Part shown: piece after piece, positions 15,401 through 28,200 of the stretch
How the letters are laid out: every line of letters starts with the position of its first letter
Numbering within the stretch: position 1 is the stretch's first letter
NCBI RefSeq assembly: GCF_041381155.1
Contig: NC_091147.1
Span: 10,438,837 to 10,502,836 of the forward strand
From: Argopecten irradians
Taxonomy: Eukaryota; Mollusca; Bivalvia; Pectinida; Pectinidae
DNA: 64,000 bases
Direction of reading: 5' to 3'
The notes under the pieces: generated by a model
The model's database searches: none
What the model saw: only the letters and a program-made list of their open reading frames with translations
What the model was told of the DNA's origin: nothing
Program-made: the position numbers and the translations under genes

Positions 15401-16620
15401 TGTAACCTCTGCTAAAAATAAAATACAATGTAATAACTAAAATGTAATGTATCCTTCGTCAAACATGAAAATAGAGATTTTTTTTTACAGAGCTTAGCGT
15501 GCCCAGTACTTTACAGTGACAAGTTAGAGTTCAGTTGAATTGTATTTTTACCTTGATTTGCTGTTCATTACTGTACTCTGTTGGATTGTGGTGACCTTTG
15601 CTTGTACCTGATTTGCCACCCCCTCCCCCCCTGCCGGATGTAAATTTCTCTTATTTAAAAATTTAAGGGCGAATGATTTTTTTTTTGAAATTTACACAAT
15701 TTAGCTGTCGACAATAACATGTAAACTAATAATGAATTGTGATAATATCAGGTTGCTTTTTGTAGAAACTGTAATTAAATCGACATAAAAACAACGCCTT
15801 AAAAACACATAATAATAATGAAAAGCCCTTCATGGTTTGTCAGTAAGATGTAACCTAAATGTAAACTCTGTTAAAAAACTATAAGTATAACTAAAATGTA
15901 ATGTATCCTTCTTCAAACATGAAAACTAGAGCAATTTTTACAGAGATTAGCGTGACAGTACTTTACAGTGACAAGTTAGAGTTATCTACCTGATTAGCGT
16001 TCCAGTACTGTACTCTGTTGGATTGGGTGACCTTTGCTTGTACCTGATATGCCACCCTCCCACCCTGCCGTATAATTTCTCTTATATAAAAATCATGTTG
16101 GATGCCAGTGGTAACAGCTCATTTACATATAATGGAATGTATCATCAAACGTATTCCTTACGTTTTTGGGAGGGAGGTAACTCGTACAGAAAGGTTTCGT
16201 TTTCATATAAGAAAAAAACTATTTTGTGTGTGTTTTTTTAAGTTTTCTGATGTAAAATGAAGGGCGAATCACTGATGTTTTTTTTTGCAATTATTTACAC
16301 AATTTAGCTGTCGAAATAACATGTAAACTAATAATGAATTGTGATGATATCAGGTTGCTTTTTGTAGAAACTGTAATTAAATCGACATAAAAACAACGCC
16401 TTAAAAACACATAATAATAATGAAAAGCCCTTCTTGGTTTGTCAGTAAGATGTAACCTAAATGTAAACTCTGTTAAAAAACTATAAGTATAACTAAAATG
16501 TAATGTATCCTTCTTCAAACATGAAAACTAGAGCAATTTTTACAGAGATTAGCGTGCCAGTACTTTACAGTGACAAGTTAGAGTTATCTACCTGATTAGC
16601 GTTCCAGTACTGTACTCTGT
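1..16620 (+). repeat. complex satellite array, alternating long and short units
   Basis: About 29 tandem units can be followed by the landmark GCTGTCGAAATAACATG (for example near 1548, 2196, 2654, 3819, 4437, 4883, 5538, 15248, 15707 and 16307). Spacings fall in two classes, about 590-725 bp and about 430-470 bp, and often alternate. Long units carry an extra block with ATGTTGGATGCCAGTGG, a GGGAGGGAGGTAACTCGTAC-like motif and a (GT)n plus poly-T tract. Short units go directly from the CCACCCTCCCACCCTGCC motif to the AATTTAAGGGCGAATCAC motif. Reading frames here are short, low-complexity and broken by homopolymers, so I see no gene. The array is already running at base 1, so its left end is outside the window. 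The best preserved units are at 14.2-16.6 kb. Confidence 0.93.
2098..2130 (+). repeat. (GT)n/poly-T microsatellite inside the long satellite unit
   Basis: A GT dinucleotide run followed by a poly-T run sits at the same place in most long units (also near 4350, 9390, 10495 and 12210). Its length differs from unit to unit, which accounts for part of the period variation. Homopolymer and dinucleotide lengths are the least reliable bases in the array. Confidence 0.8.
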
Positions 16621-19600
16621 GTCGATTTTGTGGGAGTGAATGAGTCTAACTTGATGGAACGTTTACATGTGTGTCGATTTTGTTGGAGTGAATGAGTCTA
16701 ACTTGATGGAACGTTTACATGTGTGTCGATTTTGTGGGAGTGAATGAGTCTAACTTGATGGAACGTTTACATGTGTGTCGATTTTGTGGGAGTGAATGAG
16801 TCTAACTTGATGGAACGTTTACAGTGTGTGTCGATTTTGTTGGAACGTGTTGAATGAGTCTAACTTGATGGAACGTTTACATGTGTGTGTCGATTTTGTT
16901 GGAGTGAATGAGTCTAACTTGATGGAACGTTTAACATGTGTTTTTGTGGGATGTGAGTCTAACTTGATGGAACGTTTACGATTTTGTGTCGATTTTGTGT
17001 GAATGAGTCTAACTTGATGGAACGTTTACATGTGTGTCGATTTTGTTGGAGTGAATGAGTCTAACTTGATGGAACGTTTACATGTGTGTCGATTTTGTGG
17101 GAGTGAATGAGTCTAACTTGATGGAACGTTTACATGTGTGTCGATTTTGTTGGAGGTGAAATGAGGTCTTACACTTGATGGAACGTTTAAATCGTGTGTC
17201 GATTTTGTTGGAGTGAATGAGTCTAACTTGATGGAACGTGACATGTAATGGAACGTTTACATGTTGGGTGGTCGATTTTGTGGGACGTGAATGAGAGTCT
17301 AACTTAGATTGGAACGTTTACATGTGTATGTCGATTTTGTTATGGCGGAATGATTGAGTCTTAACTTTGATGGAACGTTTACATGTGTGTCGATTTTGTG
17401 GGAGCCGGTGAATGAGTCTAAACTTGATGGAATGGGATCGTTTACATGTGTGTCGAAATTTTATGTGGAAGTGAATGAGTCAAAACTTGATCGAACGTTT
17501 AACTTGTGTGTCGATTTTGTTGGAGAGTTGAGATGAATCTAACTTGATGTGAACAGTTAACAATGTGTGTCAATTTTGTTGGAGTGAATGAGTCTAACGA
17601 TTGATGGAACGTTTTACATGTGTTGTCGATTTTTGTGGGAATGTGAATGAGTCTAACTTGATGGAACGTTTACATGTGTGTTACATGTGTGATCGAACGA
17701 TTTTGTATCGTGGGTGTTGGAGTGAATGAGTCTTAACTTTGATGGAACGTTTACAGGTGTGTCGATTTTTTGTTGGAGTGAATGAGTCTCAACCACCCAC
17801 TTGATGGAACGTTTACATGTGTGTCGATTTTTTGTGGGAAGTGAAAGAGTCTAACTTGAAATGGAACGTTTACATGTGTGTCGAATTTTGTGGGAGTGAG
17901 GTGAGTCTAACTTGATGGAGCGTTTACATGTGTGTCGATTTTGTTGGAGTGAATGAGTCTAACTTGATGGAACGTTTAAACGTGTGTGTCGATTTTGTGG
18001 GAGTGAATGAGTCTAAAAACCCGATGGAGGAACGTTGACATGTGTGTCGATTAGTGATGGGATTGTGATGAGTCTAACTTAATGGAACGTTTAACAGGTG
18101 TGTCTGATTTTGTGGGACGTGAATGAGTCAAACTTGATTGGATCGTTTACATGTGTGTCGATTTGTGGGAGTAGTGAGTCTAACTTGATGGATACGTTTT
18201 CATGTGTGTTCGGATTTTGTTGGAGTGAATGGAGTCTAACTTGATGGAACGTTTACAGGTGTGTCGATTTTGTTGTGGAGTGATGATGAGTCTAACTTGA
18301 TAGAATGGAACGTTTACACGTGTGAGTGTGTCGATTTTGCATCGGCGGGGGAGTGAGAATGAGGCTTTCTTGAATGGAACGTTTACATGTGATGTCGATT
18401 TTGTGGGGACGGTGATATGAGTTCTAACTTGAAGATGGAACGTTTACAGGTGTGTGTCGATTTTGTTCGGATGTGAGTGAGGTCTCTAACCGTGATGGGA
18501 CGTTTTACATGTGTGATCGATTTTTGTTGGGAGTGAATGAGTCTAACTTGATGGAACGTTTACATGTGTGTCGATTTTGTTGGAGTGAATGAGTCTAACT
18601 TGATGGAACGTTTACATGTGTGTCGAGATTTTGTTGGAGTGAATGAGTCTAACTTGATGGAAAACGTTTACATGTGTGTCGATTTTGTTGGAGTGAAATG
18701 AGTCTAACTTGATGGAACGTTTACATGTGTGTCGATTTTGTTGGAGTGAATGAGTCTAAACTCCCTGAGTGAGGAACGTTTTACAGGTTGTGTGTGTCGA
18801 TTTTGTTGGAGTGAATGAGTCTAACTTGATGGAACGTTTACATGTGGTGTCGATTTTGTGGGAGTGAATGAGTCTAACTTGATGGAACGTTTACATGTGT
18901 GTCGATTTTGTTGGAGTGAATGAGTCTAACTTGATGGAACGTTTACATGTGTGTCGATTTTGTGGGAGTGAATGAGTCTAACTTGATGGAACGTTTACAT
19001 GTGTGTCGATTTTGTGGGAGTGAATGAGTCTAACTTGATGGAACGTTTACATGTGTGTCGATTTTGTGGGAGTGAATGAGTCTAACTTGATGGAACGTTT
19101 ACATGTGTGTCGATTTTTGGAGTGAATGAGTCTAACTTGATGGAACGTTTACATGTGTGTCGATTTTGTGGGATTGTGTGAATGAGTCTAACTTGATGGA
19201 ACGTTTACAGTTGGGGTGTGTGTCGAATTTGGGTTGGAGTGAATGAGTCTAACTTGATGGAACGTTTACATGTGTGTCGATTTTGTGGAGTGAATGAGTC
19301 CTAACTTGATGGAACGTTTACATTGTGTGTCGATTTTGTTGGAGTGAATGAGTCTAACTTGATGGAACGTTTACAGGTGTGTCGATTTTGTTGGAGTGAA
19401 TGAGTCTAACTTTATGGAACGTTTACAGATGTGTCGATTTTGTTGGAGTGAATGAGTCTAACTTGATGGAACGTTTAAACGTGTGTGTCGATTTTGTGGG
19501 AGTGAATGAGTCTAACTTGATGGAACGTTTACATGTGTGTCGATTTTGTTGGAGTGAATGAGTCTAACTTGATGGAACGTTTACAGGTGTGTCGATTTTG

Positions 19601-21880
19601 TTGGAGTGAATGAGTCTAACTTGATGGAACGTTTACATGTGTGTCGATTTTGTGGGAGTGAATGAGTCTAACTTGATGGAACGTTTTACAGGTGTGTCGA
19701 TTTTGTTGGAGTGAATGAGTCTAACTTGATGGAACGTTTACAGGTGTGTCGATTTTGTTGGAGTGAATGAGTCTAACTTGATGGAACGTTTACATGTGTG
19801 TCGATTTTTGTTGGAGTGAATGAGTCTAACTTGATGGAACGTTTACATGTGTGTCGATTTTGTTGGAGTGAATGAGTCTAACTTGATGGAACGTTTACAT
19901 GTGTGTCGATTTTGTGGGAGTGAATGAGTCTAACTACGATTTTGTGGGAGTGAATGAGTCTAACTTGATGGAACGTTTACAGGTGTGTCGATTTTGTTGG
20001 AGTGAATGAGTCTAACTTGATGGAACGTTTACATGTGTGTCGATTTTGTGGGAGTGAATGAGTCTAACTTGATGGAACGTTTACAGGTGTGTCGATTTTG
20101 TTGGAGTGAATGAGTCTAACTTGATGGAACGTTTACATGTGTGTCGATTTTGTTGGAGTGAATGAGTCTAACTTGATGGAACGTTTACATGTGTGTCGAT
20201 TTTGTGGGAGTGAATGAGTCTAACTTGATGGAACGTTTACAGGTGTGTCGATTTTGTTGGAGTGAATGAGTCTAACTTGATGGAACGTTTACATGTGTGT
20301 CGATTTTGTGGGAGTGAATGAGTCTAACTTGATGGAACGTTTACAGGTGTGTCGATTTTGTTGGAGTGAATGAGTCTAACTTGATGGAACGTTTACATGT
20401 GTGTCGATTTTGTGGGAGTGAATGAGTCTAACTTGATGGAACGTTTACATGTGTGTCGATTTTGTGGGAGTGAATGAGTCTAACTTGATGGAACGTTTAC
20501 AGGTGTGTCGATTTTGTTGGAGTGAATGAGTCTAACTTGATGGAACGTTTACATGTGTGTCGATTTTGTGGGAGTGAATGAGTCTAACTTGATGGAACGT
20601 TTACATGTGTGTCGATTTTGTGGGAGTGAATGAGTCTAAACTTGATGGAAACGATTTACATGTATGGTCGATTTTGTGGGAGTGAATGAGTCTAACTTAA
20701 GATGGAACGTTTACAGTTTGTGTGTCGATTTTGTGGGAGTGAATGAGTCTAACTTGATGGAACGTTTACATGTGTGTCGATTTTGTGGGAGTGAATGAAA
20801 TAAGTCTAACATTGATGGAACGTTTACATGTGTGTCGATTTTGTTGGAGTGAATGAGTCTAACTTGATGGAACGTTTATCATAAGTGTGGGTGTCGATTT
20901 TGTGTGGAGTGAACTGAGTTCTAACTTGATGGAACGTTTACATGTGTGTCGATTTTGTTGGATGTGAATGAGGTCTAACTTGATGGAACGTTTTACAGGT
21001 GTGTCGATTTTGTTGGAGTGAATGAGTCTAACTTGATGGAACGTTTACATGTGTGTCGATTTTGTGGGAGTGAATGAGGTCTAACTTTATGGAACGTTTT
21101 ACATGTGTGTCGATTTTGTGGGAGTGAATGAGTCTAACTTGATGGAAGGTTTACATGTGTGTCGATTTTGTGGGGGAGTGAATGAGTCTAATCTTGGATG
21201 GAAACGTTTTCATCGTGTGTTCGATTTTGTTGGGAGTGAATGAGTCTAACCTTGATGGAACGCTTTTACAGGTGTGTCGATTTTGTTGGAGTGAATGAGT
21301 CTAACTTGATGGAACGTTTACATGTGTGTCGATTTTGTGGGAGTGAATGAGTCTAACTTGATGGAACGTTTACATGTGTGTCGATTTTTGTTGGAGTGAA
21401 TGAGTCTAACTTAATGGAACGTTTACATGTGTGTCAATTTTGTTGGAGTGAATGAGTCTAACTTGATGGAACGTTTACATGTGTGTCGATTTTGTTGGAT
21501 TGAATGAGTCCTAACTTCGATGGAACGTTCTACATGTGTGCGTCGATTTTGTGGGAGTGAATGAGTCTAACTTGATGGAAACGTATACATGTGTGTCGAT
21601 TTTGTTGGAGTGATATGAATCTAAACTTGATGGAACGTTTACATGTGTGTCAATTTTGTGGGAGTGAAATGAGTCTTAACTTGATGGAACGTTTACATGT
21701 GTGTCGATTTGTGGAGTGAAATGAGTCTAACTTGAAATGGAACGTTTACATGTGTGTCGATTTTGTTTGAATGAGTGAATGAGTCTAACTTGATGGAACG
21801 TTTACATGTGTGGATTTTGTTGAAAATCGAACCGACCTGTTTTGTTGGAGTGAATGAGTGGACTTGTGAATGAGTCTACT
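16621..21880 (+). repeat. 52-bp satellite array, forward orientation
   Basis: The 52-bp unit reads GTGTGTCGATTTTGTGGGAG then TGAATGAGTCTAACTTGATG then GAACGTTTACAT. About 100 units follow one another. Two common variants are seen: TTGTGGGAG versus TTGTTGGAG, and TTTACATGTG versus TTTACAGGTG. The left edge is abrupt, since the first satellite is intact to base 16620. Units at about 17.1-18.5 kb carry many small insertions and deletions, while those at about 18.8-20.6 kb are nearly identical. No reading frame of useful length exists, because 52 is not a multiple of 3 and stops recur. Confidence 0.96.
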
Positions 21881-22260
21881 GTAAACGTTCCATCAAGTTA
21901 GACTCATTTCCAACAAAATCGACACACATGTAACTTGACTCATTCAACGTCCCATGTGTGTCGAAAAATGACACACATGTTTACAACGTTCCATTTGTTG
22001 GAGTGAATGAGTCTCCAACAAAATCGACACACATGTAAACGTTCCATCAAGTTAGACTCATTCACTCCCACAAAATCGTTTAACATGTAAACGTTTTGTT
22101 ACTCATTCACTCCTAACAAAATCGTTTACATGTAAACGTTCCATCAAGTTAGAATCAGTCCAACAAATGATGACACGTTACAGGAACATCAATTACACAC
22201 ATGTAAACGTTCCATCAAGTTAGACTCATTCACTCCAACAAAATCCATGGAACGTTTAAA
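21820..22260. repeat. turn-around zone of the 52-bp satellite
   Basis: Forward and reverse pieces of the 52-bp unit alternate over about 440 bp (for example forward TTGTTGGAGTGAATGAGT at about 21842, reverse AAACGTTCCATCAAGTTAG at about 21882, a forward piece near 21994, then reverse again). Several pieces are truncated or fused. This is where the orientation of a 13.5-kb array flips. It could be a true inversion junction or a fold-back assembly or read artefact. Confidence 0.85.
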
Positions 22261-25216
22261 TCGTTAGACACACTGTAAACGTTTCCATCAAGTTAGACTC
22301 ATTCTCACTCCACAAAATCGACACACATGTAAACGTTCCATCAAGTTAGACTCATTCACTCCACAAAATCGATACACATGTAAACGTTCCATCAAGTTAG
22401 ACTCATTCACTCCCACAAAATCGACACACCTGTAAACGTTCCATCAAGTTAGACTCATTCACTCCCATGACACACATGTAAACGTTCCATTTTGTTAGAC
22501 TCATTCACTCCAACAAAATCGACACACATGTAAACGTTCCATCAAGTTAGACTCATTCACTCGACACAAAAACGACATCAATTTTCATTCACTCGACACA
22601 CATGTAAACGTTCCATCAAGTTAGACTCATTCACTCCCACAAAATCGACACACATGTAAACGTTCCATCAAGTTAGACTCATTCACTCCCACAAAATCGA
22701 CACACATGTAAACGTTCCATCAAGTTAGACTCATTCACTCCCACAAAATCGACACACATGTAAACGTTCCATCAAGTTTAGACTCATTCACTCACTCCCA
22801 ACAAAATCGACACACACATGTAAACGTTCCATCAAGTTAGACTCATTCACTCCAAAAATCGACACACATGTAAAACGTTCCATCAAGGTTTAGACTCATT
22901 TTCACCTCCCACAAAATCGTAATCTTCACGTGTAACTTTCCATCAAGTTAGACCTCATTTCACTCCAAGCAAAATCGAGACACATCCTGTAATCGTATAC
23001 CCAAAAAGTTATGACACATTCATCCAACTAAATCGACACACATCACCTTAAAAGCGTTCCATCCAAAGAAGACTCCCACTCACCTCCCTACAAAAATCGA
23101 CACACCTTTAAAACTATCCCAAGCAAGATGCGATTCCATTCACAAATTCGTCCAACCATAATCGTCACACGCCTGTAAACTGCAATCCATCAAGATAAGA
23201 CCTCATTACACCACTCACGCCAAAAATAAGACACACCTGTAAAAACGTTGCCATCAGAGATTAGACTCATTCACCAGAATCCCCACAAGAATACGACATC
23301 CGCCATGTAAAACTTTCCATTAATTAAGCCACTCATTTCACGAACCCATACAAAATCGACGACACAATTGTCTAAACACGTTCCAATCACTTTCGTACTC
23401 ATTCACTTCTCCAAACCACATATCGCCACACATGAAAACTTTCGATCCTGTAAGACTCATTCACCATACACATATCACGACTTACACACGATCCCAAAAA
23501 ATCGCCTACACCTGAAAACTTTATCCATCAAGTTTATACTCATTCATTACCTACAACAAAATTCGACCGACACACATGGTAAACGTTCCCAGACAAGTAA
23601 TAGTCCCCCCATCAACTTGCGAACACCAGTATTTTTATTTTTTTTTTACAGTTTTTTTACACCATTTTTTTTTAAACACGTTCCATAAGAGTTAGACTAC
23701 ATTCCACTCCACGCAAAATCGACACACATGTAAACGTATCCCATTGCATCAAGTTAGACTCATTCACTAACTCCCCCAGTAAATTGGACACACACATGTA
23801 AACGTTCCATCAACTTAGATTCGACTCATTTCACCTCCCGACTCGGATACCCACTAAAATTGCAAAACACATACACCTATAAACGTTCCTATCAAGTTAG
23901 ACTTCACTCCCTATACGGATCCCACATAATCGATACACACATGTAAACGTTCCACTCAAGTTAGTACTCGGACACACAATGTAAACACGACACACATGAA
24001 AGACTGTTACCATCAAGTAAGGAAACTCAATCACCTCTCCCACAAAATCGACAAACACATGAGTAAAACGTACCAATTAAGTAATGAGACACCATTCAAC
24101 TTCACTCCCAACCACACAAAATCGACAACAGCTAAAGTTAACAACGTTCCAATAAGAATTAGCAACTCATTCACTTCCAGACACACAATCGAGACTTCAC
24201 TGAGTAAAACGTATTCCAAAATCAAGTAATAGTACCACATTCACACCCCAAAATATAACACACATCACCCGGCGAACAACAAAATCGACACATCGATGTA
24301 AACGTCCACTATAAAGTATAAGACTCATTCACCGTCCCCCACCAAACGACACTCACCTGTAAACGATTCATCAAGTAATAGCTCATCTCACTCGCCACAA
24401 AATGCCTATCTACACCTGAAAACCGTTACATGAAGATAGACTCACTCACTTCGACACACAAAATCGATCACACCAAGCTACACCGATCTTCGGATGCTAT
24501 AAACATCTAAAGTATCTCATTAACAACCTCACCACAACAACTCTCGACCGACTAATGTAAACGTTCCATCAATGTTAAGGATTCATGTCATCATGCCACC
24601 CACAAAAGTTCAGACAGCAGCACTGTTAACTGCGGACACATCAATAGAATGTAGTACTGCAATTCAACTACGCACCAAGTTAAGACTCACATGAAACACG
24701 TCCCCACCAGATAGCACATGCTACTAACCTACTGGGTCGCACGGTGGGGCACAGCGTACTGAGCACTAACCGTAAAACGTTTGCGCCCTTTAGATAAGAC
24801 TCCATTCAGTACTCGGCACAACAAAACATCGAGGCAGACATGTAAACGTTGCCATCAAGTTCAGACTCATTGGCTATCCTCAAACACAATCGACCACTAC
24901 GTGTGTAAGAGCGGTCGCAAACAAAAACGAAATGCATATTCTCACTTGACCACCAGAAATTCCCTCACACACCTGTTAAAACTGTTCTCATTGTACCAGA
25001 CACACATGTAAGGACTCACATCTGGCCACAACACCAACACAATCGACAGCATCTACTGCTAATAGGCCGTATTCATCAATGTTACACTGGTCGGTCGATT
25101 CAACGATGTTACAACCCAGGGGGGAGCGCACAAAGTTAATGGCTGAGCCGCATAAACACACGTTTAAACGTTCCGCGCATACAAGTTGTAGATCATCAAT
25201 CTACACATCAACGCGG

Positions 25217-25259
<43 letters not shown>

Positions 25260-28200
25260 ACTAAATATTGACACATGTCCAAATGAACAACGTTTAACCA
25301 ACAATTTATGACTTCGATACAGTAGCTCCCAACAAAATCGCGACACACCTGTAAACTGATTACCAAACTAAGTATATAATCAGTTACACAGATACAAACA
25401 AAATGTCGAGTACAGACATGTTAAACGTCATCACATCATGATTAGAGGCTGGCAATTCACTTCCGGGCACACAAATCTGAAAACACAAGCCTTTAAAACG
25501 TTATCCATCAAGTTATGTATCTTCACTCATTTCCCCACAAAATCGACACACAATAGTAAACGTTCCATATTAAGTTACACTCGAAATTCACTCGGCAGCA
25601 ACAAAATCGATTCTACATGTCTGATTGAGTAACCAGCGTTTTGCATTCAAGTTAGACTCATTCACGTCCCGCAACTCATTGTCGACTACAGCACTGTAAA
25701 CGTTCGACTATTAAGTAAAGAGTTACTAATTGCAGCTCCTCACACATTCGACACACCACTGCGTAAGAACGTTCCATCAAAGTTACTACTCATTACACAT
25801 CCAACAAAATCGACGTTTGCCATTAGGTCACGACTCACTCACTCAACAAAAACGTACACACTACTGTAATCAGTCTAGCCTCATTTCCCCAACCAACAAT
25901 CGACACCCCCTGGTAAACATTTCCATCAAGTAAGCTCATCCTTCGCCCACAAAAATATACTAACACTCGTGATTAATACGTTATCATCAAACAGTTAGAC
26001 TCATTCACCCTACCACTAAATCGACACACATGTAAATCGTTCCATCAAGTTAGACTCATTCACTCCACAAAATCATAGACACTGACCTGTAAACGTGCCC
26101 CACATTCCATCAAGTAGACTCACGCTCTCACACTCCCACAAAATCGACACACCTCTGTAAACGTTCCATCAAGTTAGACTCATTCAACTCCCACGCAAAA
26201 TCGACACACATGTAAACGTGTCCATCTAAGTTAGACTCATTCACTTCCACAAAATCGACACACATGTAAACGTTCCATCAAGTTAGACTCATTCACTCCC
26301 ACAAAATCGACGACACACATGTAAACGTTCCATCAAGTTAGACTCATTCACTCCTACATAAATCGGACACACATGTAAACGTTCCATCAAGTTAGACTCA
26401 TTCACTCCCACAAAATCGACACACATGTAAACGTTCCATCAAGTTAGACTCATTCACTCCCACAAAATCGACACTCTGTAAACGTTCCATCAAGTTAGAC
26501 TCCATTCATCCACAAAATCGATACAACTGTAAAACTTTCTATCAAGTTTCCATTCACTCCCACAAAATCGACACACATGTAAACGTTCCATCAAGTTAGA
26601 CTCATCACTCCCACAAAATCGACACACATGTAAACGTTCCATTAAGTTAGACTCATTCACTCCCACAAAATCGACACACATGTAAACGTTCCATCAAGTT
26701 AGACTCATTCACTCCCACAAAATCGACACACCTGTAAACGTTCCATCAAGTTAGACTCATTCACTCCCACAAAATCGACACACATGTAAACGTTCCATCA
26801 AGTTAGACTCACTCACTCCCAACAAAATCGACACACCTGTAAACGTTCCATCAAGTTAGACTCATTCACTCCCACAAAATCGACACACATGTAAACGTTC
26901 CATCAAGTTAGACTCATTCACTCCAACAAAATCGACACACATGTAAACGTTCCATCAAGTTAGACTCATTCACTCCCACAAAATCGACACACATGTAAAC
27001 GTTCCATCAAGTTAGACTCATTCACTCCCACAAAATCGACACACATGTAAACGTTCCATCAAGTTAGACTCATTCACTCCCCACAAAATCGACACACATG
27101 TAAACGTTCCATCAAGTTAGACTCATTCACTCCCACAAAATCGACACACATGTAAACGTTCCATCAAAGTTAGACTCATTCACTCACTCCAACAAAATCG
27201 ACACACCTGTAAACGTTCCATTAAGTTAGACTCATTCATCCCACAAAATCGACACACATGTAAACGTTCATCAAGTTAGACTCATTCACTCCCACAAAAT
27301 CGACACACATGTAAACGTTCCATCAAGTTAGACTCATTCACTCCCACAAAATCGACACACCTGTAAACGTTCCATCAAGTTAGACTCATTCACTCCCACA
27401 AAATCGACACACATGTAAACGTTCCATCAAGTTAGACTCATTCACTCCCACAAAATCGACACACATGTAAACGTTCCATCAAGTTAGACTCATTCACTCC
27501 AACAAAATCGACACACATGTAAACGTTCCATCAAGTTAGACTCATTCACTCCCACAAAATCGACACACATGTAAAAACGTTCCATCAAGTTAGACTCATT
27601 CACTCCCACAAAATCGACACACATGTAAACGTTCCATCAAGTTAGACTCATTCACTCCCACAAAATCGACACACATGTAAAACGTTTCCATCAAGTTAGA
27701 CTCATTCACTCCCAACAAAATCGACACACATGTAAACGTTCCATCAAGTTAGACTCATTCACTCCCACAAAATCGACACACATGTAAACGTTCCATCAAG
27801 TTAGACTCATTCACTCCAACAAACTCGACACACATGTAAACGTTCCATCAAGTTAGACTCATTCACTCCCACAAAATCGACACACATGTAAACGTTCCAT
27901 CAAGTTAGACTCATTCACTCCCACAAAATCGACACACATGTAAACGTTCCATCAAGTTAGACTCATTCACTCCCACAAAATCGACACACATGTAAACGTT
28001 CCATCAAGTTAGACTCATTCATTCCAACAAAATCGACACACATGTAAACGTTCCATCAAGTTAGACTCATTCACTCACACAAAATCGACACACATGTAAA
28101 CGTTCCATCAAGTTAGACTCATTCACTCCCACAAAATCGACACACATGTAAACGTTCCATCAAGTTAGACTCATTCACTCCCACAAAATCGACACACATG

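Noticed and set aside
1285..16518. Many frames of 60-130 residues in the first satellite
   Set aside because: They are low-complexity (Phe, Lys, Tyr-rich), set by homopolymer runs, not conserved between units in length or frame, and found on both strands.
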